DNA of 64,000 bases from Bradyrhizobium sp. cir1 (GCF_014198245.1 NZ_JACIHE010000002.1:462275-526274); one strand, 5' to 3'. Positions 27,470-36,480 are shown, counted from the first letter of the stretch. Notes: a model not told the origin generated them from the sequence alone. Numbers and translations are program-made.

Positions 27470-28177
27470 ATGAAATACGAGCTCTACTACTGGCCCGAGA
27501 TCCAGGGCCGCGGCGAATATGTGCGGCTGGCGCTGGAGGAGGCGGGGGCGGCTTATGTCGACGTCGCGCGGGGCGCACGCGGCACGGCTGCGATGATGAA
27601 GATGATGGAAGCGCAGAAGGGCACGCCGCCCTTTGCGCCGCCGTTCCTCAAAGCCGGCAAGCTGGTGATCGGCCAGACCGCCAACATCCTGTTCTATCTC
27701 GGCGCCCGCCACGCGCTTGCGCCGAAGACGGAAGCAGGACGGCTCTGGGTGCACCAGCTCCAGCTCACGATCACCGATCTCGTGGTCGAGATCCACGACA
27801 CCCATCATCCGCTCGGGCCTTCGATGTACTACGAGGACCAGAAGGCGCCGGCGAAGAAGCGCACGGCCGAGTTCTGGGACGAGCGCGTGCCGAAATATCT
27901 CGGCTATTTCGAGCAGCTGCTCGCCGGCAATGGCGGCGCTTACGTCACCGGCCGCCGGCTCACTTACGTCGATCTCTCGCTGTTCCAGATCGTCGATGGC
28001 CTCCGCTACGCCTTCCCCAGGCGCATGAAGGCGTTCGAGAAGGATGTCCCGGGTCTCGTCGGCCTGCATGATCGGATTGCCGCGCGGCCGAACATCAAGG
28101 CTTATCTTGCCAGCGAGCGCCGGATTCCATTCAACGAGCAGGGCATCTTTCGTCGCTATCGCGAACTGGACAATTAG
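27470..28177 (+). CDS. Glutathione S-transferase family protein
   Basis: A 235-residue cytosolic protein with a thioredoxin-like N-terminal domain (MKYELYYWPEIQGRGEYVRL; the early Tyr and GRGEYVR fit the glutathione site), FAPPFLKAGKLVIGQTANIL with the conserved Ser/Thr before the helix, and an alpha-helical C-terminal domain (GAYVTGRRLTYVDLSLFQIV, with the N-capping LTYVDLSLF motif). It conjugates or reduces substrates with glutathione. ATG 27470 is used; upstream in-frame sequence overlaps repeat DNA. The GST-specific substrate is unknown. Confidence 0.88.
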   Translation: MKYELYYWPEIQGRGEYVRLALEEAGAAYVDVARGARGTAAMMKMMEAQKGTPPFAPPFLKAGKLVIGQTANILFYLGARHALAPKTEAGRLWVHQLQLTITDLVVEIHDTHHPLGPSMYYEDQKAPAKKRTAEFWDERVPKYLGYFEQLLAGNGGAYVTGRRLTYVDLSLFQIVDGLRYAFPRRMKAFEKDVPGLVGLHDRIAARPNIKAYLASERRIPFNEQGIFRRYRELDN

Positions 28178-28222
28178 CCGGTCCGGAAAACGTCCGCCTG
28201 TCGCACGGGCGCGTATGTGCGC

Positions 28223-28897
28223 TCACCACACGCCGGGCACCAGGCGATAGCGCACCCGCGCGGCATAGTCGGTATAGCCCGGCAGGCCCTCGCGCAGCGT
28301 GCGCTCCTCGATGCCGATGCGGACAGCGAACAGGGCGAGGAACAGCGGCGCCATCGCCAGTCCCCACCACGAGCCCAGCGCCAGCGGCAGGCCGGCGAAG
28401 AACAGGATCATGCCGCTGTACATGGGGTGGCGCACATGCGCGTAGGGCCCGGTCGAGATCACGTGCTGCGCACGCTCGGCTTGCAGCTTCACCACGGGCG
28501 CTGCGAACGAGTTCTCCCGGAATACCCACATCGTGAACAGCATGCAGAGCAGGAACAGCACGAAGCCGAGAACCAGCAAGGCAAGCGGCATGTCAGAGGC
28601 AAGCCAGCGCCGGTCCAGTCCCATCACGACCAGCCAGACCAGCATCGCCGCCATGAGGGCGGCGACGAAGGCCTTGTCGGCCGGCGGCTGGTCTTTCTGG
28701 ATGACCGGACGCAGACGCTCCGCCAGCAGTGCCGGATCGAGCCGGTAGAGCCACCAGCCGCAGAGCGGACCGAGCAGGGCGGAGCTGATGAGGAACATCC
28801 AGGCCGACGGCCAATGCAGCGTGCCGGCAGCCGCGAACAGCAGCGCGCCCATCGCGACGGTGAAGATCATGTTCTGCAGCAAGAGGCGGACGATCAT
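28223..28897 (-). CDS. Membrane isoprenylcysteine carboxyl methyltransferase-like protein
   Basis: A 224-residue protein with about five membrane spans. The C-terminal part carries the ICMT/phospholipid methyltransferase pattern: ISTGPYAHVRHPMYSGMILF (GPY..VRHP.Y), then RIGIEERTLREGLPGYTDYA with the EE..L....Y.YA signature that binds S-adenosylmethionine. Such proteins methylate lipids or isoprenoid thiols at the membrane. ATG 28897 is preferred over a TTG at 28903. It ends 45 bases from the GST stop (convergent). Confidence 0.85.
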   Translation of the reverse strand: MIVRLLLQNMIFTVAMGALLFAAAGTLHWPSAWMFLISSALLGPLCGWWLYRLDPALLAERLRPVIQKDQPPADKAFVAALMAAMLVWLVVMGLDRRWLASDMPLALLVLGFVLFLLCMLFTMWVFRENSFAAPVVKLQAERAQHVISTGPYAHVRHPMYSGMILFFAGLPLALGSWWGLAMAPLFLALFAVRIGIEERTLREGLPGYTDYAARVRYRLVPGVW

Positions 28898-28965
28898 GCG
28901 CAACTCTCAGACCCGAGCGCGCACGAGTGTGATCCCGCTATCCGGCGAAGATGCGGCCGGATACG

Positions 28966-28992
28966 CAGAAAGCCCGATCGACCGGATCGGGC
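28966..28992 (-). terminator. Intrinsic terminator for the small minus-strand gene at 29015
   Basis: GCCCGATC (28972-28979) and GATCGGGC (28985-28992) form a perfect 8-bp stem. Read leftward it is followed by TTTCT. It lies 22 bases beyond the stop codon at 29015. Confidence 0.65.
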
Positions 28993-29014
28993 GATTTATC
29001 TCCGAGAGGGCTGA

Positions 29015-29188
29015 TCAGGCGAGCTGATCGATCCGTGTGCCCTGACCCGGCGGCAGCGGCGCGGGCGGCTGCGGCTTGTAGGTCGGATCAGTGTCCTCGG
29101 TCTTGGTCTGGTCGTCCTGCTGCTTGGTCGTGTCGTAGTTGGGTACCACGATCGCGATCGGCGGCGGCGCCACGGTGGAAACCTTCAT
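29015..29188 (-). CDS. Small Pro-rich conserved protein
   Basis: A 57-residue protein: MKVSTVAPPPIAIVVPNYD, then a polar TTKQQDDQTKTEDTD part and PQPPAPLPPGQGTRIDQLA. No signal peptide, membrane span or known domain. The ATG at 29188 is preceded by GAGGATTTGTGG, a good Shine-Dalgarno, which favours it over an in-frame ATG six codons upstream. An intrinsic terminator follows. It looks like a real small gene; function unknown. Confidence 0.6.
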   Translation of the reverse strand: MKVSTVAPPPIAIVVPNYDTTKQQDDQTKTEDTDPTYKPQPPAPLPPGQGTRIDQLA

Positions 29189-29319
29189 CCACAAATCCTC
29201 ACGCATGGAAACAATTCAGCCTGCCCCGACAGGAGCGAAATTTCCTTCAAGGCAATCGTTAAAATGCGAGAGGTTGGGGGCGGTAGAGGAGGCGCTTTAG
29301 TGAGACGCGGGTCTCTCCT

Positions 29320-29407
29320 CGTCATTGCGAGGAGCCCTTGCGACGAAGCAATCCAGACTATCACCGCGGAGGGATTCTGGATTGCTTCGCTACGCTCGCA
29401 ATGACGG
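29320..29407. repeat. Palindromic intergenic repeat, family A, copy 6
   Basis: CGTCATTGCGAGGAGCCCTT, GACGAAGCAATCCAG, CTGGATTGCTTCGC and TACGCTCGCAATGACGG form a complete copy, between a small minus-strand gene and the secreted protein gene ending at 29480. Confidence 0.88.
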
Positions 29408-29479
29408 AGGGTGTGGCAGACGGAGTCGCGATGCATTGCGCCGCGGAGCGCGTGGCTAGAGTGACGGCGCAGTGCCCGC

Positions 29480-29953
29480 CTATTCGTCCTTGCCGCGCGT
29501 GATCGCGATCGACGCATCCGTCTTGGTGCGGGTGCATTCCATGTTGAGGCGGCGGTAGCGCATGCTGATCTTGTCGCCGCGCAAGAGACCCATCCGCTTC
29601 AGGCAGCGTGTCGCGCCCGTCGAGGTGTCGTCCTTGGTCACGGTGAAGACGATCGCCGCCATCGATCCCACCAGCGCATAGAACTCCGGCGTCGGCTTGC
29701 GATCGCCCTTGGCATAGAGCTCGATCGAATATTTGTCGCCGCGGCACCCCACCGACAGCTCCCTGGCGGCCGGGTGCGTCAGGTACACGATATTGGCGGC
29801 CCGGAAATTCACCTTGAGGCGGTCGATCTGGTTCGCCAACTCCTTGGCGCTGTCGTCACAGCGGTCGGCGCGCGCAGGCGAGGCGAGAGCCACAAGTCCG
29901 TTGATGGCGGCGGCGACCAGGATCGCGCCGCGGACGTTCAGTTTGAAAATCAT
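29480..29953 (-). CDS. Exported hypothetical protein
   Basis: A 157-residue protein with a signal peptide ending about LASPARA. The mature part has CDDSAKELANQIDRLKVNFR, TKDDTSTGATRCLKRMGLLR and an RYRRLNMECTRTKTDASIAI end; four cysteines could pair in the periplasm. ATG 29953 is chosen because the signal peptide begins there; 57 upstream in-frame codons look non-coding. No family is recognised. Confidence 0.65.
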   Translation of the reverse strand: MIFKLNVRGAILVAAAINGLVALASPARADRCDDSAKELANQIDRLKVNFRAANIVYLTHPAARELSVGCRGDKYSIELYAKGDRKPTPEFYALVGSMAAIVFTVTKDDTSTGATRCLKRMGLLRGDKISMRYRRLNMECTRTKTDASIAITRGKDE

Positions 29954-30187
29954 GATGAAAAGCCCCTGAGGGCGCGCATTCAACCTTCGTCGCGCGCGGA
30001 GTGCAAGGGGTGCATCCAGGCCTTTCGGGGACAATGATGGCCCACGCATCTCCGCGGAAAAGGGCCGTCTTGTCGCCGATTCGAGATACCCCGGCCGCGC
30101 CAGAACGCCTTCCCTTTGCGGCAAAAAAGCTTAGAACGCTTCTATGCTAGAGGCCCGCCAGGGCTCCAAAACCCCGAGATTCGCCCC

Positions 30188-31843
30188 ATGAACGCTCCCA
30201 CCGCCTTTCCCGACCAGTCAAAACCCGTTCCGCCCTACAAGCACACCCCGCTGTTCCCGCTGGGCAAGGACGAGACGCCCTACAAGAAGATCTCGTCCGA
30301 GGGTATCAGGGTCGAGAAGGTCCTCGGCAAGGACATGCTGGTGGTGTCGCGCGAGGCGCTGCGGGCGCTGTCGGAGGCGGCTTTTGGCGACATCAACCAT
30401 TATCTCCGCCCCGGCCATCTGAGGCAGCTCCGCTCGATCCTGGAGGACAGTGAGGCGAGCCCGAACGACAAGTTCGTGGCGCTGGACTTTTTGAAGAACG
30501 CCAACATCGCCGCCGGCGGCGTGCTGCCGATGTGCCAGGACACCGGCACCGCGATCATCATGGGCAAGAAGGGCTGCAACGTCATCACCGACGGCGACGA
30601 CGAGGCAGCGCTGTCGGAAGGCGCGCGTGATGCTTACTTGCGCCGCAATCTGCGCTACTCGCAGGTCGCGCCGCTCTCGATGTATGAAGAGAAGAACACC
30701 GCCAACAACATGCCGGCGCAGTGCGAGATCTACGCCGAGGGCGACGACGCCTACAAATTCATGTTCATGGCGAAGGGCGGCGGCTCCGCCAACAAGAGCT
30801 TTCTGTTCCAGGCCACGCCCTCGGTGCTGACCAAGGACCGGCTGCTCGCCTTCCTGAAGGAGAAGATCCTCACGCTCGGCACGGCGGCGTGTCCGCCTTA
30901 CCACCTCGCCATCGTGATCGGCGGCACCTCGGCTGAGCTCTGCATGAAGACGGTGAAGCTCGCCTCCGCGCGCTATCTCGATGCGCTGCCGACCCACGGC
31001 TCGCCCGACGGCAACGCCTTCCGCGACGTCGAGATGGAGAAGGAAATCCACAAGATGACGCAGTCGCTCGGCGTCGGCGCGCAGTTCGGCGGGAAATATT
31101 TCTGCCACGACGTGCGCGTGATCCGCATGCCGCGTCACGGCGCTTCGCTCCCGATCGGGCTTGGCGTGTCCTGCTCGGCCGACCGCCAGGTGCTCGGCAA
31201 GATCACCAAGGACGGCGTCTATATCGAGGAGCTCGAGCACAATCCGGCGCAGTACCTGCCGCAGGTCGAGCAGTCGCTTGGCGGCGAGGTCGTCAAGATC
31301 GACCTCAACCAGCCGATGAAGGACATCCTGGCGACGTTCTCGAAATATCCCATCAAGACGCGCGTCTCGATGACGGGCACCATGATCGTCGCGCGCGATA
31401 GCGCGCATGCCAAGTTGCGCGAGCGGCTGGAGAAGGGTGAGCCGCTGCCTGACTATTTCACGAACCATCCGGTTTATTACGCCGGTCCCGCCAAGACGCC
31501 CGAGGGCTATGCCTCCGGCGCGTTCGGTCCGACCACCGCGGGCCGCATGGATTCCTTCGTCGATCAGTTCCAGGCCGCCGGCGGCTCGATGGTGATGGTG
31601 GCCAAGGGCAATCGCGCGCCGGCCGTGCGCGAGGCCTGCAAGAAATACGGCGGCTTCTATCTCGGCTCGATCGGCGGCGCCGCGGCGAACCTCGCCGAGC
31701 ATTGCATCAAGAAGGTCGAGGTGCTCGAATATCCCGAGCTCGGCATGGAAGCGATCTGGCGCATCGAAGTCGTCGACTTCCCGGCGTTCATCATCATCGA
31801 CGACAAGGGCAACGACTTCTTCAAGGAGTTGAATCTGGGCTAG
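30188..31843 (+). CDS. Class I (iron-sulfur) fumarate hydratase
   Basis: A 551-residue enzyme converting fumarate to malate in the TCA cycle, using an oxygen-labile 4Fe-4S cluster. The N-terminal domain carries the cluster Cys in [17 protein letters not shown] and the second in [20 protein letters not shown]; the C-terminal domain has [40 protein letters not shown] and [20 protein letters not shown], then [17 protein letters not shown]. Length and order fit single-chain class I fumarases. ATG 30188 is used although its Shine-Dalgarno is weak, because the family alignment starts shortly after. Confidence 0.95.
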   Translation: MNAPTAFPDQSKPVPPYKHTPLFPLGKDETPYKKISSEGIRVEKVLGKDMLVVSREALRALSEAAFGDINHYLRPGHLRQLRSILEDSEASPNDKFVALDFLKNANIAAGGVLPMCQDTGTAIIMGKKGCNVITDGDDEAALSEGARDAYLRRNLRYSQVAPLSMYEEKNTANNMPAQCEIYAEGDDAYKFMFMAKGGGSANKSFLFQATPSVLTKDRLLAFLKEKILTLGTAACPPYHLAIVIGGTSAELCMKTVKLASARYLDALPTHGSPDGNAFRDVEMEKEIHKMTQSLGVGAQFGGKYFCHDVRVIRMPRHGASLPIGLGVSCSADRQVLGKITKDGVYIEELEHNPAQYLPQVEQSLGGEVVKIDLNQPMKDILATFSKYPIKTRVSMTGTMIVARDSAHAKLRERLEKGEPLPDYFTNHPVYYAGPAKTPEGYASGAFGPTTAGRMDSFVDQFQAAGGSMVMVAKGNRAPAVREACKKYGGFYLGSIGGAAANLAEHCIKKVEVLEYPELGMEAIWRIEVVDFPAFIIIDDKGNDFFKELNLG

Positions 31844-31902
31844 CTCTTCACCTCTCCCCGCTTGCGGCGGGGTGATCGCCTTTGAAGCAGTCGCTCCGCG
31901 GC

Positions 31903-32038
31903 GCATCCTTCGAGACGCCCGCCGTCGGCGGGCCCTCAGGATGAGGGCAGAGTACGCGGTTGCGGTTTCTTGGCGACGCCGACGTAGCTCAGCCTCATCC
32001 TGAGGAGACCGCGACGCGGTCGTCTCGAAGGACGAGGC
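31903..32038. repeat. Palindromic intergenic repeat, family C
   Basis: GCATCCTTCGAGACGCCCGC, CCCTCAGGATGAGGGC on the left and GCCTCATCCTGAGGAGACCG, GGTCGTCTCGAAGGACGAGGC on the right form an extended imperfect palindrome in the 264-base gap between the fumarase and the SH3-like gene. It is the only copy of this type here; similar CTCATCCTGAGGAG repeats are common in Bradyrhizobium and Rhodopseudomonas (from memory). No gene is seen in the gap. Confidence 0.7.
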
Positions 32039-32107
32039 GCTTGCTCAGCCGTAGCCCAGGAAGCATCTGCGATGCCCTGCCGCTTGCGGGGCGAGGGGAT
32101 CAGACGG

Positions 32108-33028
32108 CTAACTGCAATTCGTGACTTGGTTGGAGCACAGCGAGCGCCACCAGCCGCGCACGCCGTCATGGCTCTCGACGAGGCCCCAGAAGCCGCTGCA
32201 CGCGAGCACGCGCCTCGGTCCGCCGTCGCCGTCGATCGGGCCGCCGAGCTCGCGCTGGGCCGGCATCCATTTCGCGTCGACGAAGGGCGCCTGAAACAGC
32301 CCGCCTGCGCGCGTGGCGCCATTGGCGAAGTTCGCACCGACCTTGTTGGAAGCGACCCAGCCGCGTCCGGCATAGGGCTTTGGCGCGCTGCGCGGATACC
32401 GCTTCTCGTCCTCGTAATCCTTGCCCGGCGGCTTGGCGCCCTCGATCAGGAACCAGCCGTCCCTGAAGCCGATGATGCGGAATTCAGTGAGCCAGCCGCC
32501 GTCCGGTGTGTTCTCGGCGCCGCCTAACTTCAACCGGTAGGGCGGCGGCAGCGTGCCGAGCACGCGCGCTTTCACTGACGGTTCAGCGCGCACATTGAGG
32601 CCGTTCGGATCCTTGTCGATGGACCAGGCGCCGAGATCGCAGGGCTCGGTGCCATCAGGGAGGCCGGCGCGCTTTGCGGCGAGATCGGCGTGCAGCTTGG
32701 CGAAATCGGTGTCGTCGTTGTCAGCATCCGGCTCGGTGCGCGGCTTCAACTCGGCCGAGATCGCGCGCGTCGCATCCGCCGTCAGCGTGACGACGAGGGC
32801 TTGGCGTGCGGCGAACACGCTCGCCGGTGTCTTCTGATCGTTCGAGGTCGCCAGATAGACGGCGAGATATCCCGTCGAACCATCGGTTCGATAGGCGAGG
32901 CCTGCGACATAGCCCGCCGGCACCATGGCGAGCGCGCTTGCGCGCCACGCCGGTTCGGTGTCATCCGCGCGCGCAGCCTGAGTTGCGACACACAGGATCG
33001 TTGCCGCGATGAGACGGAGCGCGCGCAT
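32108..33028 (-). CDS. Exported SH3-like domain protein
   Basis: A 306-residue protein with a signal peptide (LRLIAATILCVATQAARADD). The middle (WSIDKDPNGLNVRAEPSVKA, RVLGTLPPPYRLKL) is a bacterial SH3-type domain as found in wall- or ligand-binding proteins. The last part (GRGWVASNKVGANFA, GWWRSLCSNQVTNCS) carries Trp and Cys. Probably periplasmic; the ligand is unknown. It is followed 15 bases upstream on the same strand by the small beta-rich gene at 33044, so the two may be cotranscribed. Confidence 0.75.
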   Translation of the reverse strand: MRALRLIAATILCVATQAARADDTEPAWRASALAMVPAGYVAGLAYRTDGSTGYLAVYLATSNDQKTPASVFAARQALVVTLTADATRAISAELKPRTEPDADNDDTDFAKLHADLAAKRAGLPDGTEPCDLGAWSIDKDPNGLNVRAEPSVKARVLGTLPPPYRLKLGGAENTPDGGWLTEFRIIGFRDGWFLIEGAKPPGKDYEDEKRYPRSAPKPYAGRGWVASNKVGANFANGATRAGGLFQAPFVDAKWMPAQRELGGPIDGDGGPRRVLACSGFWGLVESHDGVRGWWRSLCSNQVTNCS

Positions 33029-33043
33029 GGATGCAGCGCGCGC

Positions 33044-33340
33044 TTATGCCCGCGCGCCCGAGAACGGGAAGCTGCCCATCGGGCCGATGCCCATCTCGCC
33101 GCTGATGCTGTCGCCGGAGACCGTGCCGGTGAATTCGAGCGTGAGCGGCATCGGTTTGTCGATCGAAACTTTCCAGGAGACGTTATCGCCAGAGACGGTG
33201 CCATCGAAAATTTCGGTGGTATTACCTTCCGCACTCTGCGTACCCGTGAGCGTGCCGCCCGCGGCCTTCAGGCTCAGCGTCGTCTGGCGCTCGCCCATCG
33301 GTGTCGTCGTGGTCAGAGTCCAGTTGCCGTCCACGGCCAT
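33044..33340 (-). CDS. Small beta-rich conserved hypothetical protein
   Basis: A 98-residue protein made of alternating strands: GNWTLTTTTPMGERQTTLSL, GGTLTGTQSAEGNTTEIFDG, NVSWKVSIDKPMPLTLEFTG. The regular TLTGT / VSGD..W pattern resembles small lipocalin- or beta-barrel-like proteins found in many proteobacteria. No signal peptide, so cytoplasmic. It precedes the SH3-like gene by 15 bases on the minus strand. Confidence 0.7.
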   Translation of the reverse strand: MAVDGNWTLTTTTPMGERQTTLSLKAAGGTLTGTQSAEGNTTEIFDGTVSGDNVSWKVSIDKPMPLTLEFTGTVSGDSISGEMGIGPMGSFPFSGARA

Positions 33341-33442
33341 TCGCGTCTCCCAAATTTCTGGCGGGCCGCGACGATCCGCAACCCGTCCCGCACGAGCCTA
33401 TAGCCCAACTCGCAGTTCCTGCCTAACGCTCCGATAGGGCAT

Positions 33443-33997
33443 TTAGGCGCGGGCGGCAGCGCGCCGGCGGCTGGTGACGATGAGCCTGAGAACCACATAC
33501 TGCACGGCAAAAGCCAGGATCTTGGCGCCGCCCGCGACCACCGTGATGTAGAACGCCCACAGCTTCAGATCGCCTGTGGAGGCGACCACGATCATGCCGG
33601 CACCGATCACGAACATCAGTACCGCCCAGGCATAACCCGCAGCTGTCACATATTCCGGAACGGTCTCGACGACGATCGGCGGCATGTAGCGCAGCATCCA
33701 GCCACGCTTGAGCATGATGGCGCCGATCGCGAAATGCGCGATCGACGGCTTTGCCAGCATGAAGCGGGGATCGTTGGTCAGCAGCGTGACCGTGCCCAGC
33801 ACGATGACGAGCGCAAGGCTCGCATAGGTCATGTAGTTGAGCTGCTGTCCCTTGACGCGGGCATAGATCACTTGCGCGATCGCGCCGGCAATCGCCACCG
33901 ACGTTGCCAGCACGACATTGTCGGTGACGAGATAGATGACCAGGAAGACGATGGCGGAGAGGAAGTCGGAGGCGAGGCGGGCGAATACGTCCTTCAT
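33443..33997 (-). CDS. YciB/IspZ-like inner membrane protein
   Basis: A 184-residue polytopic protein of the septation protein A (YciB) family: DFLSAIVFLVIYLVTDNVVL, the NDPRFMLAKPSIAHFAIGAI stretch (the F..KP...... pattern), MLKRGWMLRYMPPIVVE. YciB-type proteins influence envelope synthesis and cell length. ATG 33997 is chosen because the family starts there and the preceding CGACG region lacks coding character. It follows the related gene ending at 34011 by 13 bases, on the minus strand. Confidence 0.82.
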   Translation of the reverse strand: MKDVFARLASDFLSAIVFLVIYLVTDNVVLATSVAIAGAIAQVIYARVKGQQLNYMTYASLALVIVLGTVTLLTNDPRFMLAKPSIAHFAIGAIMLKRGWMLRYMPPIVVETVPEYVTAAGYAWAVLMFVIGAGMIVVASTGDLKLWAFYITVVAGGAKILAFAVQYVVLRLIVTSRRRAAARA

Positions 33998-34010
33998 CGT
34001 CGATTCCTGT

Positions 34011-34586
34011 TCAGCGAGCGTTGGGCAGAGCGCGGGCCGGCGCAACGTACTTGATCTGGCGATATTCTGGATACCATTTTGTGAAGTAGATCGCGCAGTT
34101 GCGGGCGGCGAAGGCGACCGCGAGGCTCGACCAGAGCGGCAGGCCGGGGATGTAGAGCAGCACGAGATTGGCTGCCGCCATTAACAGCGCGGCTGCGGTC
34201 CATGCGGCGGTGATGATGTAATTGGCGCGGAGAAAGCCGGGCATCGCCGCGGTCTCGGCCGGGACTGACTCAAGCGCATATTGCAGCGTGAAGGGATGGC
34301 GAACCAGCATCGAGCCCAGCGAGATGACGAAGATGCCGACATCGACCGACAGCTTGACGCCGAGCGTGCCGAGCTGCGGATCGATCAGCGCGAGGTAAAG
34401 GCCGATTGCGGCGAACACGATCGCCGAGCCTGCGGCCAGGACCTTCACCGAACGGCCGCGTGCGACATCGATCGCGACGGTGGCGAGGCAGATGGCCGAG
34501 GCCGCAAACACGCTGATCACGGCCGACGTCACCAGCATCAGGAAGGTGTAGGCGCCGTAGGGCGCGAGGATCAGGAAAATCGCCAT
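34011..34586 (-). CDS. Second polytopic membrane protein, distant YciB-like
   Basis: A 191-residue protein with five to six membrane spans (LAPYGAYTFLMLVTSAVISV, VLAAGSAIVFAAIGLYLALI, VDVGIFVISLGSMLVRHPFT). The VRHPFTLQYALESVP motif and end FTKWYPEYRQIKYVAPA are distinctive. It may be distantly related to the next gene (33443-33997), since both have six spans and lie in tandem. A promoter with two copies of a 19-bp operator lies directly upstream (34607-34677), linking it to the TetR regulator at 36481. Confidence 0.7.
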   Translation of the reverse strand: MAIFLILAPYGAYTFLMLVTSAVISVFAASAICLATVAIDVARGRSVKVLAAGSAIVFAAIGLYLALIDPQLGTLGVKLSVDVGIFVISLGSMLVRHPFTLQYALESVPAETAAMPGFLRANYIITAAWTAAALLMAAANLVLLYIPGLPLWSSLAVAFAARNCAIYFTKWYPEYRQIKYVAPARALPNAR

Positions 34587-34606
34587 GGGCCGTCTCGGTC
34601 GAATCG

Positions 34607-34677
34607 ATCTTTACAATGGAAAGATTGCTACTTCCGGACGGGGCCCAGGTCAAGCGAAATCTTTACAGTGTCAAAAT
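34607..34677 (-). promoter_or_regulatory. Promoter with two TetR-type operator copies (membrane-protein genes)
   Basis: Inner box 34607-34625 ATCTTTAC-AAT-GGAAAGAT (one mismatch from the palindrome) and outer box 34659-34677 ATCTTTAC-AGT-GTCAAAAT (two mismatches). Between them, on the minus strand, CTTGAC (-35, 34654-34649) and TAGCAA (-10, 18-bp spacer). The same layout, with the same 5-base offset from -35 to outer box, recurs at 36390-36461. The outer box overlaps the stop of the upstream gene. Confidence 0.65.
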
Positions 34678-34914
34678 GACGTAGGCGACCTCCAAAACAT
34701 GAAGGGCCGCAACGACTTGGTCCAATGCCTCCTCGGCCAGCTCCGCCCAGGGGAGGAGCGGCAGCGCGGCGGTCAACAGACCGAGGCAGAGCAAGATGCC
34801 GCCGTTGAACACGGTATGGCGGCTTCGCCGCAGCCGGATCATCTGGAATGCGAGCGCAACACCGATCAGCGCGAGGAGGGCCAGGCAAACTGCGGTGATC
34901 GAGGGCGTGTGCAT
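34663..34914 (-). CDS. Small two-span membrane protein
   Basis: An 83-residue protein with two hydrophobic helices (SITAVCLALLALIGVALAFQ; ILLCLGLLTAALPLLPWAEL) and a C-terminal amphipathic helix. ATG 34914 has a good AGGAG eight bases upstream; an earlier in-frame ATG lacks this. It lies between the carotenoid oxygenase and the YciB-like pair on the same strand, 62 bases after the oxygenase stop, so it may be read from the oxygenase promoter. No family recognised. Confidence 0.6.
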   Translation of the reverse strand: MHTPSITAVCLALLALIGVALAFQMIRLRRSRHTVFNGGILLCLGLLTAALPLLPWAELAEEALDQVVAALHVLEVAYVILTL

Positions 34915-34976
34915 GGAAGACTCCTTTTTCGTCATTTCGGGTTCGCGCCAAGTGGCGCGCCCCGGAATGACGAGAG

Positions 34977-36374
34977 CTACGCCGCGCCCACCCAATTGCC
35001 GTGGAAGCCGTCCGGTACGCGGTGGCCGAGCTGCACCAATGCGGCGGGGCCGGCTTCGATGTCGGTGGCATTGAACACGGCGAGGTCGCTGCGGTTCTCG
35101 CGCGCGCGCCAGACCACCGCGAGCAGCCAGCCGTCGCCTTCGACTGCGTCCTTGGATCGCTCGACGAAGACAGGCTCAGAGATGGTGTCGCCGGCCGGCA
35201 GCAGATAATGGCCGAGCCGCCTGCCGTTGCCGTCGACATGGACGATGCCGGACAGCGCGCCGAACATCGGCAGTTTCGGATTGGCGCAGGCGTACCAGCC
35301 GTGACGGCTCTTCAGCCCGGCGCGGCGATCGTCGATGCGCGGGAATTCGCCGGTGAGGTCGTCCAGATACGTCTGCTGGAAGCGGTCGGTATTCCCTGAG
35401 AGATCGAACGTCCAGCGGCAATGGCGGGCGCGCGACTTCTCCGGATCCGTCGGCCGGCCGTCCGGATGCGGAAACAGCGGCGCTTCCTCGAATTGCATGA
35501 CGTCGGCGACGATGCTGTCGCCGTCCTCCCACGCATTCATGACGTGGAAAACGTAGCAGGCCTCGGCACGAAACCAGACGATGTCCTTCGCCGTGCCGCT
35601 GCGCTTCATCACCCCGACATAGGCGCCCTTGTCCGGCTCCCAGGCATAGGGCGGCCGTCCGCTCATCGCGCGCTCCATGCTGCCGGTGATGGGCAGGATC
35701 GGAAACAGCACATGGTTCGCGGTAACGATGAAGTCGTGCACCATGCTGGCATAGGGCGCCTCGAAGCGCTCGAAGCGCGTCGTCCTACCTGACGCATCGA
35801 TCGATCCGTAGGAGAGGGCAGGCGTCAGCGGCCCGGCGGCGTTGTAGCCGAAGAACACGAGCTCGCCAGTCAGGGGATCGATCTTCGGATGCGCGGTAAA
35901 ACTGCCGGCAACGCGGCCCTGATAGTTGTGATAGCCGAGCGTGGCGAGTGAGCCCGGCTCGATCTCGGTCGGCAGATGCGCTTCTTCCAGCGCCAGCAGC
36001 TTGCCGGCATGGAAGATGATGTTGGTGTTGGCGACGCCGCCGTCGGTCAGGTTTGCCGGCGCATCCGCCAGCTTGCGGCCGAAGCCGCCGAACAGCGCGC
36101 GGCCGGCATCGTGCTCGGCCAGCCATTTCGGCGTACGGATCCAGCGGTTGCGGTAGCTGGCGCGGCCGTTATCGAGATGAAAGGCGTGCAGCATGCCGTC
36201 GCCGACGAACCAGTGTGAGCCGGGCGAATCGAACTGCGGATTGGGGCCGTTGCGATAGAGCGTGCCGTTCAGCTCGCGCGGCAATTCGCCGACGATCTTG
36301 AGGAAAGGCGCGTCCGCTTCGAAGGGGATCGGCGCGATGTTGTTGCGGCGCTCGGTGATGGCGTTTTGCTGCAC
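34977..36374 (-). CDS. Carotenoid oxygenase family protein
   Basis: A 465-residue non-heme iron dioxygenase that cleaves C=C bonds of carotenoids or of lignin-derived stilbenes. The family start LPRELNGTLYRNGPNPQFDS with HWFVGDGMLHAF is clear. Four iron-binding His are expected; candidates are in GSFTAHPKIDP, MVHDFIVTANH, CYVFHVMNAWEDGD and the C-terminal VPDGFHGNWVG. Length is normal. It is divergent from a TetR gene, with shared 19-bp operators in between, so the regulator very likely controls it. Confidence 0.92.
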   Translation of the reverse strand: MQQNAITERRNNIAPIPFEADAPFLKIVGELPRELNGTLYRNGPNPQFDSPGSHWFVGDGMLHAFHLDNGRASYRNRWIRTPKWLAEHDAGRALFGGFGRKLADAPANLTDGGVANTNIIFHAGKLLALEEAHLPTEIEPGSLATLGYHNYQGRVAGSFTAHPKIDPLTGELVFFGYNAAGPLTPALSYGSIDASGRTTRFERFEAPYASMVHDFIVTANHVLFPILPITGSMERAMSGRPPYAWEPDKGAYVGVMKRSGTAKDIVWFRAEACYVFHVMNAWEDGDSIVADVMQFEEAPLFPHPDGRPTDPEKSRARHCRWTFDLSGNTDRFQQTYLDDLTGEFPRIDDRRAGLKSRHGWYACANPKLPMFGALSGIVHVDGNGRRLGHYLLPAGDTISEPVFVERSKDAVEGDGWLLAVVWRARENRSDLAVFNATDIEAGPAALVQLGHRVPDGFHGNWVGAA

Positions 36375-36389
36375 AGCCTATCCCTCCCT

Positions 36390-36474
36390 ATCTTTACATC
36401 GTAAAGATCGGATAGAGCCAATCGCGGCTTTCGTCAAGTGAAATCTTTACACTGTCAATATTGCGTCATATAGC
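36390..36474. promoter_or_regulatory. Divergent promoter region with two TetR operators
   Basis: A perfect palindrome ATCTTTAC-ATC-GTAAAGAT (36390-36408) and a second box ATCTTTAC-ACT-GTCAATAT (36443-36461). Leftward promoter for the oxygenase: CTTGAC (36438-36433) and TATCCG (18-bp spacer). Rightward promoter for tetR: TTTACA (36446-36451), 17 bases, TATAGC (36469-36474). The expected rightward transcript start falls at about the tetR ATG, giving a leaderless mRNA. Repressor on the boxes would block both. Confidence 0.68.
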
Positions 36475-36480
36475 TTGCAA

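Noticed and set aside
30218..31906. A 562-codon minus-strand frame in the fumarase gene
   Set aside because: Antisense to a highly conserved enzyme; composition unnatural.
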